A stretch of DNA of 7,854 bases from Gammaproteobacteria bacterium (GCA_016214925.1 JACRMO010000055.1:1-7854); one strand, 5' to 3'. Positions 1 to 6,410 are shown, numbered from the stretch's first letter. Notes: a model not told the origin generated them from the letters alone. A program made the numbers and translations.

Positions 1-476
1 CCCGGCAATTCAGGGTCGACCACGAAGCGCACCGGCATCCACCGTCCTTCCCCGGCAGCGAAACGCTGCTCGGTAAAACAGAAACATTCAGTCTTCTTGA
101 AATGCTGCGCCGCCACCCCAGGCGTCACACTCGGAACCGCATGCCCAACCATGGCGTCACGGTTTCGGTTTCTGGCATAAAACCGGGTCGTATAGGCCTG
201 CCCCGGATGCACCTGCATCTGGACAACCTCGGGCTTGAAATCCCACGGCAGATTTTCGTTGATGTTGGCGATGAACTCGACCGTTACCGTACGCTTCTCG
301 TCAACGCTATACACGATATCCGCCGCCGGCCCCGCGGCCGTGCGACCATTGAGGCCCGTCAAATCACAAAATACGTCGTAGAACGGCACCATCGCAAAAC
401 CAAAGCCAAACATGGCCAGCGTCGCCAGCAGCAGGCGGCGTGTACTCTTGCCGATAGCCGCATTACTCGCAGTCAA
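1..476 (-). CDS. ctaG: Cytochrome c oxidase assembly protein CtaG/Cox11, 3' end cut by window edge
   Basis: This is the copper chaperone that delivers copper to the CuB site of cytochrome oxidase subunit I. It is anchored in the inner membrane with its globular domain in the periplasm. The reading frame is open from 476 to the window edge, giving 158 codons and two extra bases, so the C-terminus is missing. Visible features are a short basic N-terminus, one membrane segment at about residues 13-33 (ending in AMVPFYDVFC), the conserved DVFCDLTGLNG block at 34-44, and the copper-binding ECFCF motif at 130-134. C37, C131 and C133 are the three expected cysteines, and the family's MPV..F.VDPEL stretch follows at 147-157. 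The best start is a TTG at 476-474, which overlaps the TGA of the upstream small gene. The only later in-frame ATG near the N-terminus would cut the membrane helix. Family assignment is firm; the TTG start is inferred. Confidence 0.93.
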   Translation of the reverse strand, partial: MTASNAAIGKSTRRLLLATLAMFGFGFAMVPFYDVFCDLTGLNGRTAAGPAADIVYSVDEKRTVTVEFIANINENLPWDFKPEVVQMQVHPGQAYTTRFYARNRNRDAMVGHAVPSVTPGVAAQHFKKTECFCFTEQRFAAGEGRWMPVRFVVDPELP

Positions 477-589
477 TGCATGCCCCCGGCAGTCGACCAG
501 ATGAATACCCCGAGAATACCCAGCACAACGGCCGCCAAGATCAACGCGAGGCGAATATTTCTGCGGTGTAGGTCGTGATCCCGTTCCAT
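473..589 (-). CDS. Small one-pass membrane protein of the oxidase operon (38 aa), putative oxidase small assembly protein
   Basis: This 38-residue frame lies between coxA and ctaG. It begins MERDHDLHRR, continues with one hydrophobic helix at about residues 13-32 (LALILAAVVLG...FIW), and ends STAGGMH. The charged, arginine-rich N-terminus suggests that this end stays in the cytoplasm. The ATG is preceded at 5 bases by a GGAG ribosome site (595-598). Its TGA overlaps the ctaG TTG start, which points to translational coupling. Very short one-helix proteins at this position, annotated as cytochrome oxidase small assembly proteins, are known in beta- and gammaproteobacterial oxidase operons. I recognise the position and shape rather than a diagnostic motif. 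The gene is easily missed because of its length, and its molecular role cannot be read from the sequence. Confidence 0.72.
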   Translation of the reverse strand: MERDHDLHRRNIRLALILAAVVLGILGVFIWSTAGGMH

Positions 590-614
590 CTCATCTCCAC
601 ACTGCCGGGGCCGA

Positions 615-638
615 CTGGCATGAAGTTCTTCATGCCAG
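615..638 (-). repeat. Perfect hairpin between coxA and the small membrane protein gene
   Basis: This is a perfect inverted repeat with 11-bp arms (615-625 and 628-638) and two bases between them. In RNA the practical loop would be four or more bases. It begins 15 bases after the coxA stop codon on the transcribed strand and lies upstream of the small gene's ribosome site. No run of T follows it in the direction of transcription, so it does not look like a simple intrinsic terminator. A role in mRNA processing, 3'-end protection of the coxA message, or partial termination before the assembly genes is inferred. Confidence 0.6.
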
Positions 639-653
639 CCAAGCCTCATGCCA

Positions 654-2228
654 TTACTTCACTTCGGGCGCCGTTGTGAAACTGTGATACGGCGGCGGCG
701 ACGGCAATGTCCATTCCAGGCCTTCCGCACCTTCCCACACGCGATCGGTCGCCTTGGCACCGCCACGGATCGTCTGAATGACGATGTAGGCGAACAGTAA
801 CTGCGTCAGGCCAAAAGCAAAACCGCCGATCGAGGAGATCTGATTGAACTCGGTGAACTGGATCGAGTAGTCCGGGATGCGTCGCGGCATGCCGGCCAAG
901 CCCAGAAAGTGCTGCGGGAAGAACAACACATTGACGAAGATCGTCGACAGCCAGAAATGCCATTTGCCGAGCGTTTCGTTGTACATATTGCCGGTCCACT
1001 TGGGCAGCCAGTAATAGGTCGCCGCCATGATCGCGTATATCGCGCCCGTCACCAGCACGTAGTGGAAGTGCGCCACGACGAAGTAGGTATCGTGGTATTG
1101 AAAGTCCACCGGGGCGATGGCCAGCATCAGGCCGGAAAAACCGCCGATGGTGAACATGAACACGAAGCCCAGCGCGAACAGCATCGGTGCTTCGAAGGTC
1201 ATCGAGCCCTTCCACATGGTCGACACCCAGTTGAACACCTTCACGCCGGTCGGCACCGCAATCAGCATGGTGGCGTACATGAAGAACAACTCACCGGCCA
1301 GCGGCAAGCCGACCGTGAACATGTGATGCGCCCACACAAGGAAGGACAGGAAGGCGATCGACGCGGTCGCGTACACCATCGAACTGTAGCCGAACAGCGG
1401 CTTGCGCGCGAAGGTCGGGATGATCTGCGAGACAATGCCGAAGGCCGGCAGAATCAAGATGTAGACCTCGGGATGACCGAAGAACCAGAAGATGTGCTGG
1501 AACATCACCGGGTCACCACCGCCGGCGGCCGTGAAGAAACTGGTGCCGAAGAACTTATCGGTCAACAGCATGGTCACCGAACCCGCCAGCACCGGCATGA
1601 CCGCAATCAGCAGGTAGGCGGTGATTAGCCAGGTCCAGACGAACAACGGCATCTTCATCAACGACATGGTCGGGGCGCGCATGTTCAGGATTGTGACGAT
1701 CACGTTGATCGCGCCCATCACCGAACTGATACCCATCAAATGGATCGAGAAGATCACGAACGGGAAGGCATCGCCGGTCTGTAGCGCCAGCGGCGGATAG
1801 AGCGTCCAGCCGCCGGCCGGCGCACCGCCATCCATGAACAGCGTGGACAGCAGCATGGCGAAGGCGAACGGCAAGATCCAGAACGACCAATTGTTCATGC
1901 GCGGCAAGGCCATGTCCGGCCCGCCGATCATCATCGGGATGAGCCAGTTGGCCAGCCCGACGAAGGCTGGCATAACGGCACCGAAGATCATGACCAGCGC
2001 ATGCATGGTGGTCATGGAGTTGAAGAACATCGGATTGACGAACTGAAGGCCCGGCTGGAACAGTTCGGCGCGGATCACCATTGCCATCGCCCCGCCGACA
2101 AAGAACATCAGCAGCGCGAACAACAGGTAGAGTGTACCGATGTCTTTGTGGTTGGTCGTAAACAACCAGCGGGAGAGCCCCTTTGCCGGCCCGTGGTCAT
2201 GCGCATCATGTGCAGCTGCAGTACTCAT
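654..2228 (-). CDS. coxA: Cytochrome c oxidase subunit I (aa3-type haem-copper oxidase)
   Basis: This is the catalytic subunit that reduces oxygen to water at the haem a3/CuB centre and pumps protons across the inner membrane. It is 524 residues with about twelve membrane helices, the usual length. Visible ligands are H76 and H389 for haem a, H387 for haem a3, and H252, H301 and H302 for CuB. Y256 in the HPEVY motif is the tyrosine that cross-links to the CuB histidine. The proton paths are complete for an A1-type enzyme: D105 with N94, N112 and N113 nearby (D path), E254, and K329 (K path). H379/D380 match the magnesium-site pair and R449/R450 match the haem-propionate pair. An AGGAG ribosome site precedes the ATG by about 7 bases. 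coxB ends 24 bp upstream, so the two are co-transcribed. Nothing is missing; this should be a functional pump. Confidence 0.98.
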   Translation of the reverse strand: MSTAAAHDAHDHGPAKGLSRWLFTTNHKDIGTLYLLFALLMFFVGGAMAMVIRAELFQPGLQFVNPMFFNSMTTMHALVMIFGAVMPAFVGLANWLIPMMIGGPDMALPRMNNWSFWILPFAFAMLLSTLFMDGGAPAGGWTLYPPLALQTGDAFPFVIFSIHLMGISSVMGAINVIVTILNMRAPTMSLMKMPLFVWTWLITAYLLIAVMPVLAGSVTMLLTDKFFGTSFFTAAGGGDPVMFQHIFWFFGHPEVYILILPAFGIVSQIIPTFARKPLFGYSSMVYATASIAFLSFLVWAHHMFTVGLPLAGELFFMYATMLIAVPTGVKVFNWVSTMWKGSMTFEAPMLFALGFVFMFTIGGFSGLMLAIAPVDFQYHDTYFVVAHFHYVLVTGAIYAIMAATYYWLPKWTGNMYNETLGKWHFWLSTIFVNVLFFPQHFLGLAGMPRRIPDYSIQFTEFNQISSIGGFAFGLTQLLFAYIVIQTIRGGAKATDRVWEGAEGLEWTLPSPPPYHSFTTAPEVK

Positions 2229-2252
2229 TAGCTATCTCCTCTTCGGAATCCG

Positions 2253-3380
2253 TTAGCGGGCGGCTTTGACGTCGGTCGGCTGCACGACATCACCCATATT
2301 ATTGCCCCAGGAATTGCGTTCGTAGGTCACCACGGCCGCGATATCCGCATCGCTCAATTGAGGCCCGAAAGCCGCCATCGCCGTCCCGTCCTTACCCTTC
2401 AGCACTCGGCTCAGATGGTCCGCAGCCGGGCCGGTGGCAATCGGGCTGCCCTTGAGCGGCTTGAAAGTACCCGGTATGCCTTCGCCATTCGCCTGATGGC
2501 ACGCCGCGCAATTGGCGGTATACACCTTCTCACCGCGCGCTATCAGCTCATCCTTGCTGAATACACGATTGGAATCCGCCGACGCCGCCGAAGCGGATTG
2601 CTTCTGCTCGGCCAGCCATTTGTCATAGTCGGCCTGCTCCTTGGCGATCACGACAATCGGCATGAAACCGTGGTCTTTACCACACAGCTCGGCGCATTGG
2701 CCACGGTAGGTACCGGCCCTGTCGATCTTGAACCACATCTCGTTGACGAAACCGGGGATGGCGTCCTTCTTCATACCCAGATCCGGCACCCACCAGGCAT
2801 GGATCACATCATTCGCGGTAATCAGCAGGCGCACTTTCTTACCAATCGGCACCACGACGGGGTTATCGACTTCCAGCAGGTAATGCTCGTTCTTGGCTTC
2901 TTGATTGAAGATCTCAGCCTTGGGCGTGGACAGCGTGCTGAAGAAACCGACATCTTCACCCAGATATTCATACTGCCATTTCCACTGATAGCCGGTGACC
3001 TTGATGCTGATGTCGGAGTTACTGGTATCCTCCATCGCGATCAACGCCTTGGTTGCGGGGATCGCCATGCCGATGAGAATCAGGAAGGGGATGATGGTCC
3101 AGACGATTTCAATAGCGGTGCTTTCATGGAACTGCGCGGCAACCGCGCCCTTGCTCTTACGGTGATTGATGATCGAATAGAACATCGCACCGAAGACCAC
3201 CACACCGATCGCCACGCAGACCCACAGGATCAGCATGTGGAGACTGTAGGCTCCCTGCGCAATTGGCGTAACACCCTGTCGCAGATTCAACCCATACTCG
3301 GCGCCGGCGATTCCGGCAGCCGACATGAGGCACGCGCCTACCAGCGCTTGTCGCACCCTCAATTTAATTCTCGCAGACAT
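2253..3380 (-). CDS. coxB: Cytochrome c oxidase subunit II with CuA centre and fused cytochrome c domain
   Basis: Subunit II accepts electrons from cytochrome c through CuA and passes them to subunit I. Counting from the ATG at 3380 (375 aa), there is a signal peptide at about 1-27 (cleavage near AGA|EYG), two membrane helices at about 48-72 and 90-115, and the aromatic YQWKWQYEY electron-entry region near 131. The CuA ligands are all present: H194, C229, E231, C233, H237 and M240. After an Ala/Ser-rich linker (about 262-270) comes a class I cytochrome c domain with CAACH at 291-295 and a likely distal methionine at M335, so this is a caa3-like subunit II. A GTG at 3389 would add three residues but sits only one base after AAGGAG (3391-3396). 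The ATG, 10 bases after it, is preferred. Mature haem attachment would need the host's cytochrome c maturation system. Confidence 0.96.
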   Translation of the reverse strand: MSARIKLRVRQALVGACLMSAAGIAGAEYGLNLRQGVTPIAQGAYSLHMLILWVCVAIGVVVFGAMFYSIINHRKSKGAVAAQFHESTAIEIVWTIIPFLILIGMAIPATKALIAMEDTSNSDISIKVTGYQWKWQYEYLGEDVGFFSTLSTPKAEIFNQEAKNEHYLLEVDNPVVVPIGKKVRLLITANDVIHAWWVPDLGMKKDAIPGFVNEMWFKIDRAGTYRGQCAELCGKDHGFMPIVVIAKEQADYDKWLAEQKQSASAASADSNRVFSKDELIARGEKVYTANCAACHQANGEGIPGTFKPLKGSPIATGPAADHLSRVLKGKDGTAMAAFGPQLSDADIAAVVTYERNSWGNNMGDVVQPTDVKAAR

Positions 3381-3400
3381 GCCCTTCACTCTCCTTTAGT

Positions 3401-3429
3401 CGAATTTCAATTTTTTGTTTTGCAATTCG
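3401..3429 (-). repeat. Imperfect inverted repeat just upstream of the coxB ribosome site
   Basis: Bases 3401-3410 and 3420-3429 are inverted repeats with one mismatch in ten and a T-rich (A-rich in the mRNA) spacer of nine bases. On the transcribed strand the structure ends four bases before the AAGGAG ribosome site of coxB. It sits in the 76-bp gap between the DUF2244 gene and coxB. It could be an mRNA structure affecting coxB translation, an operator, or chance in an AT-rich patch. The A-rich loop on the transcribed strand does not support termination. Confidence 0.35.
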
Positions 3430-3456
3430 TCGAGCCGGGCCGCTCCGCAATAACAA

Positions 3457-3957
3457 CTATGCGGCCGCTAGCGGCACTGGCACCGGGCGAACCCAGCGCC
3501 GCAGATCCTCTGCAAGTCGGCAGCGCTCCGTTTCATTGAGGCAGCCACCGATTTCCACTTCACGCCCATGACTCCGGATCAACAGGCGCGTTGGATAACC
3601 TCTATGCTGTGGGCGCGCCAACTCGATCCGCACCCAACCGCGCAGAAAGGTCTGCGTCTGTTCGGGTCGACGACGGCCTTTTTGTACGGCAACTTCACCA
3701 CCGCGGATCGAAATTACCTCGCGGAGAGCGCCGCGCCTGGCGGTGAGATATAACGCCACCGCGAGCACGGCGAGTTCAAGGCCGGCGAAAGGTAAAATCA
3801 GCCAGTAACCCAGCAGGAAAAATCCCAGGGCTATCGCAAGGGAAACCACGGAGATGCCACTGAATACGAACAGCGTTGCCCGCCACGTCAGGGAGCAATT
3901 CGGCCGTATTACTACGCAACAATCTGCTGTTCCGGCGTCACGCTCTGCTGCGACCAC
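3457..3957 (-). CDS. DUF2244 family integral membrane protein
   Basis: This looks like a DUF2244 protein, a small inner-membrane family of unknown function often found beside cytochrome oxidase genes in proteobacteria. Features are an N-terminal RPNCSLTWR block (18-26, from the GTG start), two adjacent hydrophobic segments at about 27-50 and 52-72 containing LPFAGLELA, and a charged cytoplasmic C-terminal domain (73-166) with a basic KGRRR patch and a GREVEIGGCLNETER stretch near the end. The start is uncertain. The GTG at 3957 has GAGGGG three bases upstream and gives 166 aa. A TTG at 3984 would give 175 aa but has only a weak ribosome site. It is the first gene of the oxidase block, 76 bp before coxB, and co-transcription is likely. 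No enzymatic motif is visible. A role in oxidase assembly or haem/copper handling would be guesswork based on context. Confidence 0.85.
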   Translation of the reverse strand: MVAAERDAGTADCCVVIRPNCSLTWRATLFVFSGISVVSLAIALGFFLLGYWLILPFAGLELAVLAVALYLTARRGALREVISIRGGEVAVQKGRRRPEQTQTFLRGWVRIELARPQHRGYPTRLLIRSHGREVEIGGCLNETERCRLAEDLRRWVRPVPVPLAAA

Positions 3958-4008
3958 GTGCCCCTCTTGGATTGCAGCTATCAATCTTTGGTTAGTGAGT
4001 GTGTGTCT

Positions 4009-4025
4009 TCACACATAGTGTGTGA
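4009..4025. promoter_or_regulatory. Perfect TCACACA/TGTGTGA dyad in the leader of the oxidase block
   Basis: TCACACA (4009-4015) and TGTGTGA (4019-4025) form a perfect 7-bp inverted repeat around a 3-base centre. The inner CACACA arm (4010-4015) can instead pair with TGTGTG at 4000-4005 across a TCTT loop, so two hairpins compete for one arm. It lies 52 bp upstream of the preferred DUF2244 start. It resembles an operator-sized dyad. It does not match the CRP consensus because the half-sites face the opposite way. The function is inferred. Confidence 0.4.
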
Positions 4026-4050
4026 TTTCGAGTGGCGAGGATGCTAACCG

Positions 4051-4080
4051 ATGAAAATTTGAGGTGCAAGCAAATATCAA
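4051..4080 (-). promoter_or_regulatory. Candidate sigma70-type promoter for the DUF2244-coxB-coxA block
   Basis: On the minus strand, TTGATA (4080-4075) matches the -35 consensus in five of six bases. It is followed after 18 bases by TTTCAT (4056-4051), four of six for the -10. An A-run lies immediately upstream (4081-4086), as in UP elements. Transcription would start near 4044, giving a leader of about 87 bases that includes the TG/CA dyad. A second pairing in the same stretch (TTGCAC with TAGCAT, 17 bases apart) is a weaker alternative. This rests on sequence match alone. Confidence 0.3.
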
Positions 4081-4132
4081 TTTTTTGGCTATATAACTTC
4101 GCTATAACAGCACCTTATAAAACGAATGGCCA

Positions 4133-4156
4133 GAATATTATTAGATAATAATATTC
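4133..4156 (-). repeat. Perfect AT-rich hairpin immediately downstream of bioD
   Basis: Two perfect 11-bp arms (4133-4143 and 4146-4156) flank a 2-base centre, seven bases beyond the bioD stop. The arms hold only one G:C pair each, so the RNA stem is weak. On the transcribed strand it is followed by TGGCCATTCG and then TTTTAT, not a clean U-run. It marks the boundary between the biotin and oxidase blocks and could act as a poor terminator, an end-protecting structure, or a protein-binding dyad such as an IHF- or repressor-type site. Confidence 0.5.
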
Positions 4157-4162
4157 GAGTCT

Positions 4163-4744
4163 TCATACGTCGTTCCGATCTGGAAAGCATGCACTCAAAT
4201 CCTCGGCACGTGGCGATGTCACATACTGGGGAATACGCATCAGCAAGGGCGCGCCCATACGCGCATCGATTGCAGCGATATTCTCTTCGCAGAAACTGAA
4301 TGCCGGATCAATCTGATTGGCAACCCAACCCATGATGTCCAACCCGCGCGCCCGAATCGCCGCCGCGGTCAGTAGCGCATGATTAATACAGCCCAGACGC
4401 AGACCGACCACCAGCACAACCGGCAAACCCAACATCTGAGCGAGATCGGCTACCGTCTGTTGCTCATTCAAGGGCACCAGCCAGCCGCCCACATGCGGCG
4501 CGACTGGCGGCGCAAAGGCGTAGGGATTCACAGTGGTATATGACAAGACAACGGAACTAGCCTGTTGCAGCGCCAGCGCGTCCTCGTTACGTAGTCCTTC
4601 AGGTGTCATGCGACAGCCACTGGCCACCGGCTTAAATCCTGCGACGGATGCATAGGTTTTTCGCAGCTTATAAATCAGGGCCTGACTGACAAGGGTCTTG
4701 CCTACACCGGTATCGGTACCAGTGACAAAATATCCGCGTGACAT
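4163..4744 (-). CDS. bioD: Dethiobiotin synthetase BioD with an internal in-frame deletion
   Basis: BioD closes the ureido ring of dethiobiotin from 7,8-diaminononanoate, CO2 and ATP. From the ATG at 4744 the protein is 193 aa, against about 225 in E. coli. The ATG has a GAGG site five bases upstream and gives the family's N-terminus; an ATG at 4759 would add five residues. The P-loop GTDTGVGKT (9-17), KPVASGC (38-44), D55, VNPYAFA (72-78) and LGCINHALLTA are all conserved. However, residue V85 joins directly to GGW at 86-88. Compared with my recollection of E. coli BioD, about 33 residues between PH and GGW are absent, including the VEGAG segment whose glutamate helps bind magnesium. The frame is intact on both sides. 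Catalysis is doubtful. It may be a decaying gene, an assembly collapse, or a compact variant. It is the last gene of the biotin run. Confidence 0.9.
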   Translation of the reverse strand: MSRGYFVTGTDTGVGKTLVSQALIYKLRKTYASVAGFKPVASGCRMTPEGLRNEDALALQQASSVVLSYTTVNPYAFAPPVAPHVGGWLVPLNEQQTVADLAQMLGLPVVLVVGLRLGCINHALLTAAAIRARGLDIMGWVANQIDPAFSFCEENIAAIDARMGAPLLMRIPQYVTSPRAEDLSACFPDRNDV

Positions 4745-4764
4745 GAACACCTCTCTCATCGACT

Positions 4765-5646
4765 TTATTCGCGGCGCCGTGTCAGCGTCGATATCGGCAC
4801 CTTAAACTCACCGTCAGTGGCGGGCTGTGTCGGCATTGTCACGGGCGCCCAGGCATGTCCGTAAATCACTTCATAGGTTGCCGGTAACACACCCTGCAAT
4901 CGATAAGCTTCATAGCACTGTTGCATGGCCTGCCAGCGTCCGCGCCCTGTCAGTCCACGTGAACGGTCTGCATTTACGTTATGCGCACCCAAGGTCTTCA
5001 GATCACGGACCAATCCCTGGGTATCGGGATATGTGAGCGTGAAGCGCTCGACGTCGAGCACTGAATCGGACAGCCCGGCGCGCACCAGCGCATCGCCCAC
5101 ATCGCGTATATCCAGGAATCGATTGACGTGGGTATATGCGTCGGCCGCCGCCCAACTCGCGCGCAATTCGCGCAGCGTGTCCGGGCCGAAGGTGGTAAAC
5201 AACAGCGTACCGCCGGGACGCAATACGCGCCGGAATTCCGCAAACACTGCATCCAGACTGTTGCACCATTGCAGCGTTAGATTAGACAGCAACAGGTCGA
5301 CACTGTGCTCCGCAAACGGCAGGCGTTCGATATCGCCGCAGACAAACCGCGGCCGCCGCCACCAGCCGGCGCAGCGGCGCGCCTGAACGAGCATGGGCTG
5401 CGCGATATCCAACGCCACCACGCGCGCGCCGCGATAGCGCTTGAGCAGGGCCCGCGCGATATAACCGGTACCCGTACCCAGATCCAGCAGTTGTTCCGGC
5501 GCCACGCGAATCGCATCGAGGCGACTCAATAAACGCTCACCGACTTCACGCTGCAACACCGCCACGCGATCATAATCCGCCGCGGCGCGCCCAAAGCTCG
5601 CCCGCACATCGCGCTTGTCGATCAGCAATGTCTCACGATCTGTCAT
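4765..5646 (-). CDS. bioC: Malonyl-ACP O-methyltransferase BioC
   Basis: BioC methylates the free carboxyl of malonyl-ACP with S-adenosylmethionine, so that fatty-acid enzymes can extend it to pimeloyl-ACP methyl ester. At 293 aa it is slightly longer than E. coli BioC (about 250). Visible features are the N-terminal KRDVRASFGRAAADYD segment (11-26), the SAM-binding LLDLGTGTG motif (53-61), the post-I acidic residue D80, D105 in the CGDIERLPF block, LSNLTLQWCN (120-129) and LRPGGTLLFTTFGPDTL (142-158). The last is typical of BioC rather than of other methyltransferases. The ATG at 5646 overlaps the bioH TGA (ATGA), a strong sign of translational coupling. A start at 5676 would add ten residues inside bioH and is less likely. 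The C-terminal 40 residues are less conserved and end in an Arg-rich tail. Confidence 0.95.
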   Translation of the reverse strand: MTDRETLLIDKRDVRASFGRAAADYDRVAVLQREVGERLLSRLDAIRVAPEQLLDLGTGTGYIARALLKRYRGARVVALDIAQPMLVQARRCAGWWRRPRFVCGDIERLPFAEHSVDLLLSNLTLQWCNSLDAVFAEFRRVLRPGGTLLFTTFGPDTLRELRASWAAADAYTHVNRFLDIRDVGDALVRAGLSDSVLDVERFTLTYPDTQGLVRDLKTLGAHNVNADRSRGLTGRGRWQAMQQCYEAYRLQGVLPATYEVIYGHAWAPVTMPTQPATDGEFKVPISTLTRRRE

Positions 5647-6410
5647 ACGAAAAATTCCGTCAGCGCCTGTGCGCATGCCTGTGGATGCGATACAAAGGGC
5701 GCGTGCCCGGCGGATTCAATCTCCCGCAACTGCATGCGCGGATACGCTGTCGTCACCGCGCGTAACGCAGTGATCGGCACCAACGTATCGCGCACACCGC
5801 CCAGCCAAAGCACCGGAATATGCAACTCGCGCACGCGTGGCCGCAGATCGACATCGCGCAGGATGGCGAGTCCACCGCGCAAGGCCGTTTGCGTCGGCGC
5901 AGGCGCAGTCGCCAGCGCGCGACGCAGCATACGCAACACACCGCTATCCGGTGCGCCACGCGCGACCAGACTCACAAAGCGCTGGAGCGTCGTTACATAA
6001 TCCTGGCTCAGATCCTGCGCGAAACCGTCCAGCACCTCGGACGCCAACGCATGCGGCCAGTCTGCGCCGATGACGAATTTTGGATTGCTTGCCAGCAGCG
6101 CCAGATATGAAACCCGCCGCGGATAGCGCGCCGCGAATTCCAGCGCCACCATCCCGCCCAACGACCAACCCAGCCAATACGCCTGTTCAGGCACATCTTG
6201 CGCCAGCGCCTCGCACACGCTTTCGAGCGTGAATGTTTCCACGGGCGCACTGCGGCCGTGTCCGGGCAGATCGTAGAGATGCAAGCGAAACCGCGGCGCC
6301 AACGCTTCGACCAGCGGCGCCCAGATCCCTGCGTGCAGACCCCAGCCGTGCAACAGCACGAGATCCGGCCCCGCGCCAATACGCTGGCAATGCAATGCTG
6401 GAATCGTCAT
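5643..6410 (-). CDS. bioH: Pimeloyl-ACP methyl ester carboxylesterase BioH
   Basis: BioH is an alpha/beta hydrolase that removes the methyl group from pimeloyl-ACP methyl ester, stopping chain elongation and supplying BioF. The 255 aa match the family's usual length. The oxyanion-hole region LLHGWGLHAGIW is at 19-30, DLPGHGRS at 47-54, and the nucleophile elbow GWSLGG at 81-86 with S83. The acid D208 lies in GGVRDTLVP and H236 in SAGHAPF, so the Ser-Asp-His triad is complete and spaced as in E. coli (82, 207, 235). The ATG at 6410 overlaps the bioF TGA, and the gene's own TGA overlaps the bioC ATG. BioH therefore sits translationally coupled between its pathway partners, unlike E. coli where it is unlinked from the bio operon. 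Confidence 0.97.
   Translation of the reverse strand: MTIPALHCQRIGAGPDLVLLHGWGLHAGIWAPLVEALAPRFRLHLYDLPGHGRSAPVETFTLESVCEALAQDVPEQAYWLGWSLGGMVALEFAARYPRRVSYLALLASNPKFVIGADWPHALASEVLDGFAQDLSQDYVTTLQRFVSLVARGAPDSGVLRMLRRALATAPAPTQTALRGGLAILRDVDLRPRVRELHIPVLWLGGVRDTLVPITALRAVTTAYPRMQLREIESAGHAPFVSHPQACAQALTEFFV

Noticed and set aside
102..578. Plus-strand frame of 158 codons near the left edge
   Set aside because: The minus strand here encodes CtaG and the small membrane protein with clear motifs, so this frame is a shadow.
909..1628. Long plus-strand open frame (239 codons) opposite coxA
   Set aside because: It lies antisense to a perfectly conserved coxA, is rich in His, Arg, Glu and Gln in the low-complexity way of shadow frames, and shows no recognisable domain.
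3401..3429. Intrinsic terminator between the DUF2244 gene and coxB
   Set aside because: The T-run is in the loop on the plus strand. On the transcribed strand the loop is A-rich and no U-tract follows the stem.
2358..3539. Long plus-strand open frame (393 codons) opposite coxB
   Set aside because: It is antisense to coxB across all its known domains. Its length reflects GC-rich codon bias on the opposite strand.
4009..4025. CRP-type operator
   Set aside because: A CRP site needs TGTGA then TCACA. Here the half-sites are in the reverse order (TCACA then TGTGA), so the match is only superficial.
4137..4151. BioR-like operator (TTATxxATAA type) near bioD
   Set aside because: The spacing is off by one base and the site lies downstream of the biotin genes rather than at a promoter.
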